Assembly (NCBI RefSeq): GCF_031127835.1
Contig: NZ_JARXHX010000003.1
Location: forward strand, 124,001-188,000
DNA from: Pelagicoccus sp. SDUM812002
GTDB lineage: Bacteria > Verrucomicrobiota > Verrucomicrobiia > Opitutales > Opitutaceae
Length of the DNA: 64,000 nt
Direction of reading: 5' to 3'
Shown: in pieces, positions 25,201 through 33,504 of the stretch
Position numbering within the stretch: position 1 is the first letter of the stretch
Layout of the letters: each line of letters begins with the position of its first letter
Program-made: the position numbers and the translations under genes
The notes under the pieces: generated by a model
Databases searched by the model: none
What the model saw: only the letters and a program-made list of their open reading frames with translations
Told to the model about the DNA's origin: nothing

Positions 25201-28097
25201 AATGGTTCAAAGACGGGATTCCTATCGACGGAGCCAACGATCTAAAACTCTTCTTCGAGTCCGTAAGCTTCGAAGACCAAGCCGTCTATTACCTGGAGGC
25301 GAAAAACGAATTCGGCACCGCCCAAAGCTCTCGCTACGCAACGCATATAACCGGACAATACGCAGAGGCGCTCGACTTCGACGACATCCTATTCGAAAGC
25401 AGCTCCGCTTTCCTTTCACCTACGAGCGATTTAGCATACGACGGAGTAGATTCAGTCACCCTCTCAGCAGAGGGTGATCCCGAACATGGGGCCCAATCTA
25501 CATTGTACGCTAACATCGAAGGTCCCGTAAATCTGTCGTTTTACTGGAGGCAATCCGCAGGTTCGCAAGCCGCCCTGAGCCTTTCGATCGACGGGCAAAA
25601 CGTCATCTATGCCCCTCCCAATGGAGAATGGGAGCGATCCGTCGTTCATATTCCAGAAGGCGAACACGATCTACGCTGGACTCATTCTTATACAAAAAAA
25701 GAGGAAGGAGCTTGGCTCGATCAATTCTCCTACACCCTGACGCCCGCTTTTACTCGTGTATCCGATCCGCAAGTACTCGCCACCGTATCGACGACTCGCC
25801 TCTTCGCCGAAGCGGCGGGAGAAGAACTGAACTATCACTGGTATCGCAACGGACTCTTAATCCCTTCCGAAAACGATTCAGACCTAATTCTCGACACCTC
25901 TAGCATCCAGAATTCGGACCGGTTTCAAGTTGTCGTCTCTTCACCCCATGGCGAGCTCAGATCGCACGACATCCAGGTGGTAACCATCGAAAGTATTTTC
26001 CAAGACATACCTCCACAGTTCTCATTGGGCGAACAAGAACCGTGGACGGCAAACGTTGATTCGGAGTATCCCAACATTAAGATCGAACTCCCCCCAGGGC
26101 AAAGCGCATCCATCAACTACGCCCCTACCGAAGCCGCTAATTTGGCCTTCGACGGATACTTTTCCTCGGGTACTGACCTGCATGCCTATCTCGACGGAGA
26201 GGAAACGACCATACACACTTATTCGTCACCTCAAGCTCCCTTCTCCCGTCGAATAGAAATACCTCCTAGCGGCGGATTGCTTGAAATCAAAATAGAAAAC
26301 ACGAGCGACCAACTTGCAAATATCTCGATCTCCTTTCTCAAAGTAACGAACCAGCCCCTTATAACTCGTCAAACAAATATCCTCGATACTGCGAACAATG
26401 GTTACGAACAGGTCGAGGTCGCCATTGTATCCACTTTCGAAAACACTATTGCATGGTACAAAGGCACGGAGCTGGTTTTAACGGAAATCCTAAGCGACTA
26501 CTATATCGCTCGGCCAGATCTCGAAGCATACGTCAGCGACCAGGAAATCTCGGCCGCTTTCCACTGCGTGATAACCGACCAAAATGGACTCTCAACCCAA
26601 TCTGAAGACATCCTCGTAATAAGGAACATCACAGCCCAGATCGCACTAGACTCCCCCGAAACCTACCTCACAGTCGAGGGCGCAAAGATCGCCTTCGACT
26701 CCGAGTACAAAGCATCGGGTAATCATTCCATACGTCTCGATATTCCGTCCGATTCTAAACTCGCGACAATACGAATCGATGCCTTCATCGACGAGGGACA
26801 TCTTCCGTTCACCGCAAAACTCAGGTCGAGCGACCCCCGCTTACAAATGTACCTATCCGATCCACTCGGTTCTCGAAGACAGGTCTCCCTCGATGCGACA
26901 TGGGAAGAAGTCCTTCTCATGACCGGCGAGCATTGGTGGGACTACATCATCGAAATCGAAAACCCCTCGGAAATAGAAGGAAGCATCTGGATCGATCAGG
27001 TCGAAGCCTATGAAGGGTTCGTCGTCCTGAAACAGCCAAAACCATTTGCCACCTTTCTTGGCGGGTCGGCTGATTTCAGTATCGTAACATCAAATACGAA
27101 AAATGCCAATTACCAATGGTACCGAGACGGTATCGAACTTCCAAACGCTACCGCATCCACGTTTTCCATCGAAAAAACTTCCCTCAAGGACCTCGGCAAC
27201 TATTCCGTCAAGGTCACCCAAGGCAATCAGACCTTCTACAGCGATGAAGTGTCTCTCTCCTTTGCTCCGCCCATTGCCGATGCCATCGAGCAACCCGGCC
27301 TAAAAATATCCACCTGGGGCGACGCATTCTGGTTTATCGATCGAGAAAACTCCGTCGACGGATCATGGTCGATCCGCTCAGGCGAGTTGCAAACAGGGCA
27401 AACCAGCGGCATTCGCTTTCACTTCGACGAACCCGGTTTCGCCCACTACTTCTCAAAGCAAAAGTATATCCCCAAACACGAGTCCATTTCCGAAGATGCT
27501 TGGTCACACGTCGAATTCACCTTTCTAGAAAGCGACAGCACAGCCACGATAGAAGTTTCCCTTCCCAACTATCCAAACCTATACACTCAAGCTCCACAAA
27601 CGATTTGGGTGGATCGACTCAGCATCCAATCCGTTCCAATCCGCAATTACAGGGACTGGGTCGCGTCCCAAGACCTTCCTACCCTCTCTAGGGAAGCGAG
27701 CTTCCCAATTGGTGACGAAAATGCGGATACTGACGGCGATGGTATCATCAACCTCTTCGAATTCGCCCTCAACCTCGACCCCTACACCGCCGACCAAGCC
27801 CCAAAGATTTCAACTGAATGGGAGAACGGTAAACCCGTCGGCGAGCTCCACTACCAAGCGCTTAATCTAGCAGGATACAAGATCTCCCTCGAATTCAGTA
27901 CCGACCTCGTCAACTGGTGGATCGCCCAACCAGAAACAGAAACCAGCATACCATCCATCGATGAACCCTACCGCAACGTAACCAGCCGCTTCGATCTAAT
28001 ATCTGAGGATGGTCAACCCTTGTACTGGCGATGGAGAATCGCACGCTCGGAAACCCCATCCATTAACCTCAGTTCACTCCGGATATCAACTGAGTAA
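22275..28097 (+). CDS. Giant secreted subtilase (S8) with at least six Ig-like domains
   Basis: 1,940 residues. A signal peptide (first about 25 residues) and propeptide precede the S8 domain at about 245-530, with a complete triad: Asp256 (A-I-V-D-S-G-I), His311 (G-H-G-T-H-I-A-G) and Ser475 (G-T-S-M-S-A-A). The remaining 1,400 residues are beta-sandwich repeats. At least six Ig-like modules show the Y-x-W-Y-x-[DN]-G/D pattern near residues 575, 795, 880, 975, 1190 and 1615; they lack paired cysteines. Between them lie lectin/CBM-like segments. Near residue 1813 a D-x-D-x-D-G-D-G TSP3/EF-hand-like calcium site is followed by a short C-terminal module (E-F-S-T-D-L-V-N-W-W), probably a surface or secretion tag. 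It is likely a cell-surface or released protease. It separates GH44 from the oxidoreductase whose broken twin lies just upstream. Confidence 0.88.
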   Translation: MKIRNFVTAAVLAASIAGIAVLTVKEPLRNRSKSLATEASHDRSSHHATSTRFDKESPNPSLPPSEQLQYKNPKDWSKATVLSERIETTEGSGATQKRRHRIVSTPDFTYPIRITESLRLNEDGEETVERIISAYVANQIVLSSESELELREAEQIAEALGWTVRSHYPNSSLAVIETTKIELDTVETALAVLANANSVVTAEQNEILYALTAPNDPRYQLGHQSSLEPPEDFGINALAGWGVRTNSDSVIVAIVDSGIRLDHQDLAANLWTNEYEIPGNGIDDNQNGYVDDVHGINAIARDGDPSDDNGHGTHIAGIIGAGGNNGIGISGVAWHSNLMAIKALNDAGRGVASDVIVGIDYAGQNGAKVVNASWGTDVYSISLQYAIERLNEKGAVLVAAAGNDSLDIDIPKDRIFPAAYSNSNILSVANSTLDGSQTGTTNWGKRNVDIAAPGEDILSTWHTSTDAYTTQSGTSMSAAFATGILALTAAEYPDSSATELIDRICLTTTRSRNLSRVTKFGGIPNLYTCLTAQELPHVPILWSGSETDPIRFTGEDASFSVEAESDTEISYKWYLDDEIIPDETDPSIQILEIAPSDEGEYVLVATNDEGQAELSFFLDVLEPNPAFQTALDANSSITIYSPNNTPWRIASDKTSEGDQILEFPSDSPRGESNLYARVHGPATLRFRWFVDDQLNSGFSFRFGTESVSKTPQQRVWHYSEIDLPEDIEHTLAWWMFIYSKSSFLRPVLAKIDSIKSYPLNQAAPLIIEHPRDYEGTVDNRVALSLSAIGDDLSYQWYQNDSPLSGANEPSLNLGYLEETKSGTYYAIVTSPYGSEQSQNATVTFIDQADFPSFIEDTATFEYIVGDTAVLSLPFQGTEPLTFQWYRYDTPIPGATQSTLRFDPVGFVHGGTYKLRISNPLSPQGLLSRDVYLRLIQQGIPPRFSESPEITRDTKLAFGESTYIEPYAPENGHFEYQWFKDGIPIDGANDLKLFFESVSFEDQAVYYLEAKNEFGTAQSSRYATHITGQYAEALDFDDILFESSSAFLSPTSDLAYDGVDSVTLSAEGDPEHGAQSTLYANIEGPVNLSFYWRQSAGSQAALSLSIDGQNVIYAPPNGEWERSVVHIPEGEHDLRWTHSYTKKEEGAWLDQFSYTLTPAFTRVSDPQVLATVSTTRLFAEAAGEELNYHWYRNGLLIPSENDSDLILDTSSIQNSDRFQVVVSSPHGELRSHDIQVVTIESIFQDIPPQFSLGEQEPWTANVDSEYPNIKIELPPGQSASINYAPTEAANLAFDGYFSSGTDLHAYLDGEETTIHTYSSPQAPFSRRIEIPPSGGLLEIKIENTSDQLANISISFLKVTNQPLITRQTNILDTANNGYEQVEVAIVSTFENTIAWYKGTELVLTEILSDYYIARPDLEAYVSDQEISAAFHCVITDQNGLSTQSEDILVIRNITAQIALDSPETYLTVEGAKIAFDSEYKASGNHSIRLDIPSDSKLATIRIDAFIDEGHLPFTAKLRSSDPRLQMYLSDPLGSRRQVSLDATWEEVLLMTGEHWWDYIIEIENPSEIEGSIWIDQVEAYEGFVVLKQPKPFATFLGGSADFSIVTSNTKNANYQWYRDGIELPNATASTFSIEKTSLKDLGNYSVKVTQGNQTFYSDEVSLSFAPPIADAIEQPGLKISTWGDAFWFIDRENSVDGSWSIRSGELQTGQTSGIRFHFDEPGFAHYFSKQKYIPKHESISEDAWSHVEFTFLESDSTATIEVSLPNYPNLYTQAPQTIWVDRLSIQSVPIRNYRDWVASQDLPTLSREASFPIGDENADTDGDGIINLFEFALNLDPYTADQAPKISTEWENGKPVGELHYQALNLAGYKISLEFSTDLVNWWIAQPETETSIPSIDEPYRNVTSRFDLISEDGQPLYWRWRIARSETPSINLSSLRISTE

Positions 28098-28381
28098 CCC
28101 TCCGCAGTTTAAGACAGGAAAAATTGCCTCAATTTGTCAGTGCACTTCGAATCTCTCTACTCTAAGCCTATCCGCAAGAAGCCTATGTATCAGAGTTCTC
28201 ACCCTTAAAACGCAAAAACTATAACCGAAGCGATAGAGGGATTACACAATCAATCAAAACTTCGGTGAAAGCATAAATATGCGCTCTATTGAGAGGACCC
28301 CCCTGACGCTCGCTACTCAGTACGATCTATCCCAAAACGTTTCAGTTCTCCCCAAAAACCCTTCCCCCTGTTCCCCAAAAA

Positions 28382-29746
28382 ATGAACAAGCCAAAAAATC
28401 CCCTCCCCGAACGCTTCTATGTTTCACGACGCTCCTTTCTAAGACGCTGCGTCACCGCCGCTGCCGCAACAGGCCTTCCGCTATGGTTCGTCCAACGCGA
28501 GCTCGGAGCTGCCGACCTTAAAGGCAACAAGTCGCCCAACGATCGCCCTGGCGTCGCCCTCATCGGATGCGGAGGTATGGGCGGAGCGGATACGGAAGCA
28601 GCCGCCTATTGGGGAGATATCCTAGCCGTTTGCGACGTGGACCAAAATCATGCCGCAGCCGCAGCCAAACGTTTCACCGAAAAAGGACGCGTCCCCGACG
28701 TCTATAAGGACTTTCGACGCCTGCTCGAACGCAAGGACATACACTGTATCGTAAACGCCACGCCCGACCACTGGCACACCCTCGTCAACTACGGCGCCGT
28801 CAGAGCCGGTAAAGACGTCTACGGCGAAAAGCCTCTCACCCTCACCATCGACGAAGGTCGCCACCTCATCAAAGCAGTCAGAGAAAACAAAGCCGTCCTG
28901 CAAACCGGCACCCAGCAACGCAGCGACGCCCGATTCCGCCTCGCCTGCGAACTCGTGCGCAACAAACGAATCGGCACCCTCAAGGAGGCCAACGTCTGGC
29001 TCCCTGCCGGACTCGTCGAAGGCCCATTCAGCGCCGCTCCCGTTCCCGCGGAACTCGACTGGGACTTTTGGCAAGGCCAAGCCCCCGCCACCGACTACGT
29101 TCCCCAACGCTGCCACGCGACCTTCCGTTTTTGGTACGAATACTCAGGCGGTACCATGACCGATTGGGGCGCCCACCACAACGACATCGCCTATTGGGCA
29201 ATCGGACAAGTCTCCCCCAGCCACGTTGCCTCCGAGCGCCTCAGCACCCCCATTCCAGGCGGCTACAACGCCTACGGCGACTACGTCGTCAACTACACCT
29301 ACGCAAACGGCATCGCCCTCAACATACGCACCACTCGCGACGATAGCATCTATGGCGAACACCTCAACCCAGACGGCCAACCAAACGGTATCCAATTCGT
29401 GGGCGCCGACGGAACCATCTGGGTCAACCGCGACCGTATCGAAGCCAGCGACCCGGAAATCCTCAAGGCTGAGCTGCCCGAAGACGCCGTCCGACTCTAT
29501 AAGAGCAAGCACCACATGGGTAACTTCTTCGACTGTGTGAACAGCCGCGAACTCCCAATTTGCGATGTGGAGACCGGCCACCGCTCCGCCAACATGTGCC
29601 ACCTAGGCGCCATCTCTCTGCGCACCGGCAAGTCGCTCACCTGGGACGCCCAATCGGAACGCTTCACCGGGGCCAACGCTGCCGAAGCCAACACCTACCT
29701 ATCCCGCGAAATGCGCGCTCCCTACGACCTAAGTTTCGTCGGGTAA
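28382..29746 (+). CDS. Tat-exported Gfo/Idh/MocA-family oxidoreductase
   Basis: 454 residues. The leader has a twin-arginine motif S-R-R-S-F-L-R-R followed by an Ala-rich hydrophobic segment, so the folded protein with its cofactor is exported. The Rossmann domain follows (A-L-I-G-C-G-G-M-G-G, about 55-64), with the catalytic E-K-P (Glu149-Lys150) and W-H-type motifs T-P-D-H-W-H in place. The C-terminal domain has G-G-T-M-T-D-W-G-A-H-H-N-D, typical of the Bacteroidota/PVC subfamily that acts on sugars or glycosides and includes GH109-like members. It precedes a GH43-like gene by 35 bp. It may act on a liberated sugar in the periplasm with tightly held NAD(P), as glucose-fructose oxidoreductase does. 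Substrate unknown. Confidence 0.88.
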   Translation: MNKPKNPLPERFYVSRRSFLRRCVTAAAATGLPLWFVQRELGAADLKGNKSPNDRPGVALIGCGGMGGADTEAAAYWGDILAVCDVDQNHAAAAAKRFTEKGRVPDVYKDFRRLLERKDIHCIVNATPDHWHTLVNYGAVRAGKDVYGEKPLTLTIDEGRHLIKAVRENKAVLQTGTQQRSDARFRLACELVRNKRIGTLKEANVWLPAGLVEGPFSAAPVPAELDWDFWQGQAPATDYVPQRCHATFRFWYEYSGGTMTDWGAHHNDIAYWAIGQVSPSHVASERLSTPIPGGYNAYGDYVVNYTYANGIALNIRTTRDDSIYGEHLNPDGQPNGIQFVGADGTIWVNRDRIEASDPEILKAELPEDAVRLYKSKHHMGNFFDCVNSRELPICDVETGHRSANMCHLGAISLRTGKSLTWDAQSERFTGANAAEANTYLSREMRAPYDLSFVG

Positions 29747-29781
29747 ACACGATACCCAAGAAAGCCGCGACCCCCATTCCC

Positions 29782-30816
29782 ATGCTAAGATCTCTCAACC
29801 GCAGCATCCAATCGATCTGCTTCATCCCTCTCCTTGCGTTCGCAATGCCTATCGCCGCACAGACCACCGACCGTTCCGAAACCCGAATACGCGATCCCTT
29901 CGTCCTACCGGACCCGTCCTCGAAAACCTACTACATCTACGGGACCACAACTTCCGGCATCTTCGACGGCGACATCGAGCGCAAGGCCGTCATGGTTTTC
30001 CAGAGTAAGGATCTCAAGAATTGGGAAGACCCCGTTCCCGTCTGGGAAATCCCCGAAGACCACTGGGGCCGCGAAACCGTATGGGCCCCGGAAGTCCATA
30101 AATACAAAGGGCGCTACTACCTTTTCGCCACCGTCACCTCGAAAGAAACACTGCCAACCCCGCCAGGTCGCCCGCAAAACGTCCGCCGCGGCACCGAAAT
30201 CCTCGTCGCGGATTCACCACTCGGCCCCTTCGAGCCTTTTGAAAACGGGCCCCAAACACCTCACGATTGGATGGCACTCGACGGGAGCTTGTGGGTCGAA
30301 GACGACGTCCCCTACATGGTCTTCTGCCATGAGTGGGCCCAAATCACCGACGGCAGCTTCGACATCGTCCAACTCAGCGAAGACCTATCGCGCCCTATCG
30401 GCAATCCCCAGCTTCTCTTCCACGCCTCCGCGGCCCCTTGGGTCCGCTGCCGCGGCGATATTGGCGAACTGTATCAAGGAAATCGATACCACGCCTACGT
30501 CAGCGACGGCAACTGGCTGCACTACACCAAAGACGGCACTCTGCTGATGCTCTGGTCCAGCTACGGGCCAGCCAAGTACGCTGTCGGCATCGCGCGTTCG
30601 CAAAGCGGCAGCGTATTCGGGCCTTGGGAACAGCTGCCCGACCCACTCTGGTCCGACGACGGCGGCCACCCCATGCTTTTCAACACCTTCGACGACCGGC
30701 TCGTTATGGTCATCCACCAGCCGAACCGAAAAGTCGAACGCGCCCGCTTCTTCGAAATCAAAGACCTCGGCCATACACTGCAACTCGGAAACGAGATCGC
30801 CATCGATCCGCGGTAG
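29782..30816 (+). CDS. Secreted GH43-like glycoside hydrolase
   Basis: 344 residues from the ATG at 29782, which gives a clean signal peptide ending P-I-A-A-Q; upstream in-frame codons run antiparallel through the oxidoreductase and were discarded. A clan GH-F five-bladed propeller is indicated by R-D-P-F-V-L-P-D (catalytic-base Asp region), W-A-P-E-V-H-K-Y-K-G-R-Y-Y-L-F, and M-A-L-D-G-S-L-W-V-E-D-D (second Asp region). The E in F-C-H-E-W is the likely acid. The R-D-P and H-E-W versions are those of a GH43 branch annotated only as family 43 glycosylhydrolase, separate from the xylosidase-type GH43 at 9852. It has a single domain with no C-terminal lectin fold. It is co-directional with the Tat oxidoreductase (35 bp) and the esterase-like gene (57 bp). 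Confidence 0.8.
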   Translation: MLRSLNRSIQSICFIPLLAFAMPIAAQTTDRSETRIRDPFVLPDPSSKTYYIYGTTTSGIFDGDIERKAVMVFQSKDLKNWEDPVPVWEIPEDHWGRETVWAPEVHKYKGRYYLFATVTSKETLPTPPGRPQNVRRGTEILVADSPLGPFEPFENGPQTPHDWMALDGSLWVEDDVPYMVFCHEWAQITDGSFDIVQLSEDLSRPIGNPQLLFHASAAPWVRCRGDIGELYQGNRYHAYVSDGNWLHYTKDGTLLMLWSSYGPAKYAVGIARSQSGSVFGPWEQLPDPLWSDDGGHPMLFNTFDDRLVMVIHQPNRKVERARFFEIKDLGHTLQLGNEIAIDPR

Positions 30817-30873
30817 ATACCTTCGAAACCTTCCCGTCTCTTTACACTCTCTGAATAATCGAATCCTAACATT

Positions 30874-31833
30874 ATGAATAAAAACACCTCAAAAAATCGC
30901 TCATCCCTAGCCGCGGCATTCAGCCTCGCTTTCGTTTCCGCTCTCACCGTTTCCGCCATCGCCCAAGACGGCACCATTTACCCGCTGGACGCTCCGGAGG
31001 AGCCAAACGCCATCCTGCTCAATACCGGAGGTGTGGAAGACCAACCCGCGGAGGAGAGCTGGTTTCGGCAATGGGGCGAACCCATGGCCCGCAACGTCAC
31101 CACCGCCACCCTCACCCCCTTCCTGCCAGATCCAGACAAGGCAAATGGAGCTGCCGTCATCGTAACGCCAGGCGGCGGATTCCGTTGGCTCTCCATGAAC
31201 AACGAGGGATGGAAAGTCGCCCAGGCACTCGCCGACGAAGGTGTAGCCGCCTTCGTACTCAAATACCGACTACGGCCAACCCCACCTACACTCGAAGGCC
31301 TGAAGGAATCGATGAACCGCACCTTCGCCTCCGTAACCCCATCTGACGATGAAGAAGAAGCCGCACCGCCCCCACGTCCGCAGTGGGACCTCTCCAACCA
31401 GCTAGAAGACGCCGAGGCCGCCTACGCCATGATCCTCGACCGCGCTGACGAATGGGGCGTCGATACCGACCGCATCGGCATGATCGGTTTCTCCGCTGGA
31501 GCCGGGCTCACCATGCACAGCACCCTCCATTCCGAGACCATGGACCTAGCGTTCATCGGTCCCATCTACGGCGGCATGGGCCGTGTCGAAGTACCCGAGG
31601 ACGCGCCTCCCATGTTCAACGCCATCGCCACCAACGATTTCCTCTTCAATGGCGACATCGGCGTAGTTCAATCCTGGCACGAGGCTGGCATCCCGGTGGA
31701 ATTCCACCTGTATCAAAATGGTGGACACGGCTTCGGCCTGGGCTATCCTGGCAACACCGCCAACGGCTGGTTCCCCGTCTTCATGCACTGGCTCGAGGTT
31801 AATAAGTTCCTCGAAGCCGAAGCAGCCAAATAA
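30874..31833 (+). CDS. Exported alpha/beta-hydrolase (xylan esterase-like, BD-FAE/XynB-type)
   Basis: 319 residues, signal peptide ending after S-A-I-A. The dienelactone-hydrolase/esterase fold is recognisable: oxyanion strand V-I-V-T-P-G-G-G-F-R, nucleophile Ser207 in G-F-S-A-G-A-G, acid Asp in A-T-N-D-F-L-F and catalytic His in N-G-G-H-G-F-G. The pattern matches proteins annotated endo-1,4-beta-xylanase B-like or acetyl xylan esterase in polysaccharide loci; those names are historical and the enzymes are esterases. A charged, proline-rich insertion (D-D-E-E-E-A-A-P-P-P, about 151-160) lies between the core and the lid. It closes the run oxidoreductase-GH43-esterase and probably deacylates oligosaccharides in the periplasm. 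Confidence 0.8.
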   Translation: MNKNTSKNRSSLAAAFSLAFVSALTVSAIAQDGTIYPLDAPEEPNAILLNTGGVEDQPAEESWFRQWGEPMARNVTTATLTPFLPDPDKANGAAVIVTPGGGFRWLSMNNEGWKVAQALADEGVAAFVLKYRLRPTPPTLEGLKESMNRTFASVTPSDDEEEAAPPPRPQWDLSNQLEDAEAAYAMILDRADEWGVDTDRIGMIGFSAGAGLTMHSTLHSETMDLAFIGPIYGGMGRVEVPEDAPPMFNAIATNDFLFNGDIGVVQSWHEAGIPVEFHLYQNGGHGFGLGYPGNTANGWFPVFMHWLEVNKFLEAEAAK

Positions 31834-31839
31834 AGCACC

Positions 31840-32010
31840 CTCGCCGCAAGCGGACGGGGTATTCAACAAGGAGGGACGGATGCTCCGTGCTGCGACTTAA
31901 TCGCCCGTCGGAGGGGACAATCCACCACGAACCAAACGCCGCAAGCGGCGAGGTATTGGACCCGAACCGAATAAACGCTCCGGGCCCTCCGGAGCAAGTT
32001 TCCCCTAGCA
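31840..32010. repeat. Two imperfect intergenic repeats with nested hairpins
   Basis: The 240-bp gap holds two related units. CGCCGCAAGCGGACGGGGTATT (about 31847) and CGCCGCAAGCGGCGAGGTATT (about 31940) are each followed some 20-30 bp later by a short hairpin: ACGGA-TGC-TCCGT in the first unit and GCTCCGG-GCCC-TCCGGAGC-type in the second. The second copy also folds on itself (CGCCGC-AA-GCGGCG). This is the look of a REP-like interspersed palindromic unit, but with only two copies visible that is unproven. Confidence 0.5.
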
Positions 32011-32073
32011 AAAAGGCCACGTTTAACAAGTGCGACCTTGTTTTGGGGGAAATCTTTGGCACTCTCCTAGAAT

Positions 32074-33504
32074 ATGTCTCGAGAGTGCGAAGCGCTTGTT
32101 GTCGGTTCAGGACCAAACGGCCTCACGGCGGCGATCCGGCTCGCCCGCGCCGGCGTACGCACCCTCGTGGTCGAATTGGACCAGACGATTGGAGGTGGCG
32201 CCCGTACCTCGGAGTTGACCCTGCCAGGCTTTCGACACGACGTCTGCTCTGCGGTGCATCCGACCGCCTACCTAAGTCCCGCATTCCGCGAAATCGGTCT
32301 GGAAGATTTCGGACTCGAATGGATCTTCCCTGCGGTTTCGGCAGCCCATCCCTTGGACGGCGAATCACCAGTACTCCTGTATCCATCAGCTCGGGACACA
32401 GCTAAGCATCTCGGAAAAGACGACCGCAACTACCTGCGCTTGGTGCAACCCTTGATGCCCGAAGCTGAAAAGCTCATCGGCCAATTACTAGACCCATTCG
32501 CGCTCAAGAAAGACCTCTTTAACCAAGCCCGCTTTGGAGCACGAGGACTGCCTCCGGCAAAGTGGGTGGCAAAGGCTCTCTTCAAGGACGCGAGGGCTCG
32601 CGCCCTGTGGGCAGGCTGCGCCGCGCACTCCATCCTGCCCTTCGACTTCTGGGGTACCTCGGCGGTAGCGCTCGTCTTTTTGCTGGCCGGGCACCTCGCT
32701 CCCTGGCCAGTGGCGCTCGGAGGCAGCAGCTCCATCGCCGCGGCGCTCGAGAGGGCCTTTCGGGAGGCGGGTGGCGAGATCAGGCTCGGACAAAAGATCG
32801 AACGATTCGATCAGCTACCCAAGGCATCCCGATACCTCTTCGACCTCGATCCGAAGCAATTGGCATCGATCTGCGGTAACCGGTTGGGAAACCGCTACAG
32901 AAAGGCGTTGAGCCGCTACCAGTACGGGCCGGGCGTATGCAAGCTGGACTTTGCGCTCTCGCAAGCTATTCCTTGGCGCGACCGAGATTGCCTCTTGGCT
33001 TCAACGGTACACGTCGGGGGCGACTACGAAGAAGTCGCAGCGAGCGAGAGGGCAGCTTGGGATGGCGTTTACTGCGACAAGCCGTTCGTGATGGTTTGCC
33101 AGCAAAGCCAGTTCGACCCCAGCCGCGCCCCTAGCGGCCACCATACCGGATACGCGTATTGCCACGTGCCAGCAGGCTCGGCCCGCTCGATGGCGCCGGA
33201 GATGACGAGGCAAATCGAGCGCTTCGCTCCCGGATTCTCCGACTGCGTCTTGGCAACGAATGAGACCACCGCATCCGGCTTCGAAGCCTACAACCCGGCT
33301 TATGTGGGCGGCGCGATTAGCGGCGGAGCCGCCAAGCTGACACAGCTCTTCACGCGGCCGGTCGCTAAGCTGGACCCCTACCGGACCTCAAATCCGAATC
33401 TGTTTCTATGCTCCCAATCGACTCCTCCGGGCGGCGGGGTACACGGGATGTGCGGCTGGAGCGCCGCGAGGTCGGTGTTGAGGTCGCTCAAACGGCAGGG
33501 CTAA
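32074..33504 (+). CDS. FAD-dependent NAD(P)/FAD oxidoreductase, phytoene-dehydrogenase-like (PYROXD2 type)
   Basis: 476 residues. The N-terminus is a classic dinucleotide-binding fold, [16 protein letters not shown] (residues about 9-24), followed by the second FAD motif [14 protein letters not shown]. The C-terminal segment [17 protein letters not shown] closes the FAD site as in carotenoid desaturase/PYROXD2-like flavoproteins. No membrane anchor is predicted. The family includes carotene isomerases/desaturases and proteins of unknown function; no carotenoid genes lie nearby, so no substrate is proposed. Its 3' end overlaps by 17 bp the convergent HTTM-like gene. Upstream is the repeat-rich gap. 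Confidence 0.8.
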   Translation: MSRECEALVVGSGPNGLTAAIRLARAGVRTLVVELDQTIGGGARTSELTLPGFRHDVCSAVHPTAYLSPAFREIGLEDFGLEWIFPAVSAAHPLDGESPVLLYPSARDTAKHLGKDDRNYLRLVQPLMPEAEKLIGQLLDPFALKKDLFNQARFGARGLPPAKWVAKALFKDARARALWAGCAAHSILPFDFWGTSAVALVFLLAGHLAPWPVALGGSSSIAAALERAFREAGGEIRLGQKIERFDQLPKASRYLFDLDPKQLASICGNRLGNRYRKALSRYQYGPGVCKLDFALSQAIPWRDRDCLLASTVHVGGDYEEVAASERAAWDGVYCDKPFVMVCQQSQFDPSRAPSGHHTGYAYCHVPAGSARSMAPEMTRQIERFAPGFSDCVLATNETTASGFEAYNPAYVGGAISGGAAKLTQLFTRPVAKLDPYRTSNPNLFLCSQSTPPGGGVHGMCGWSAARSVLRSLKRQG

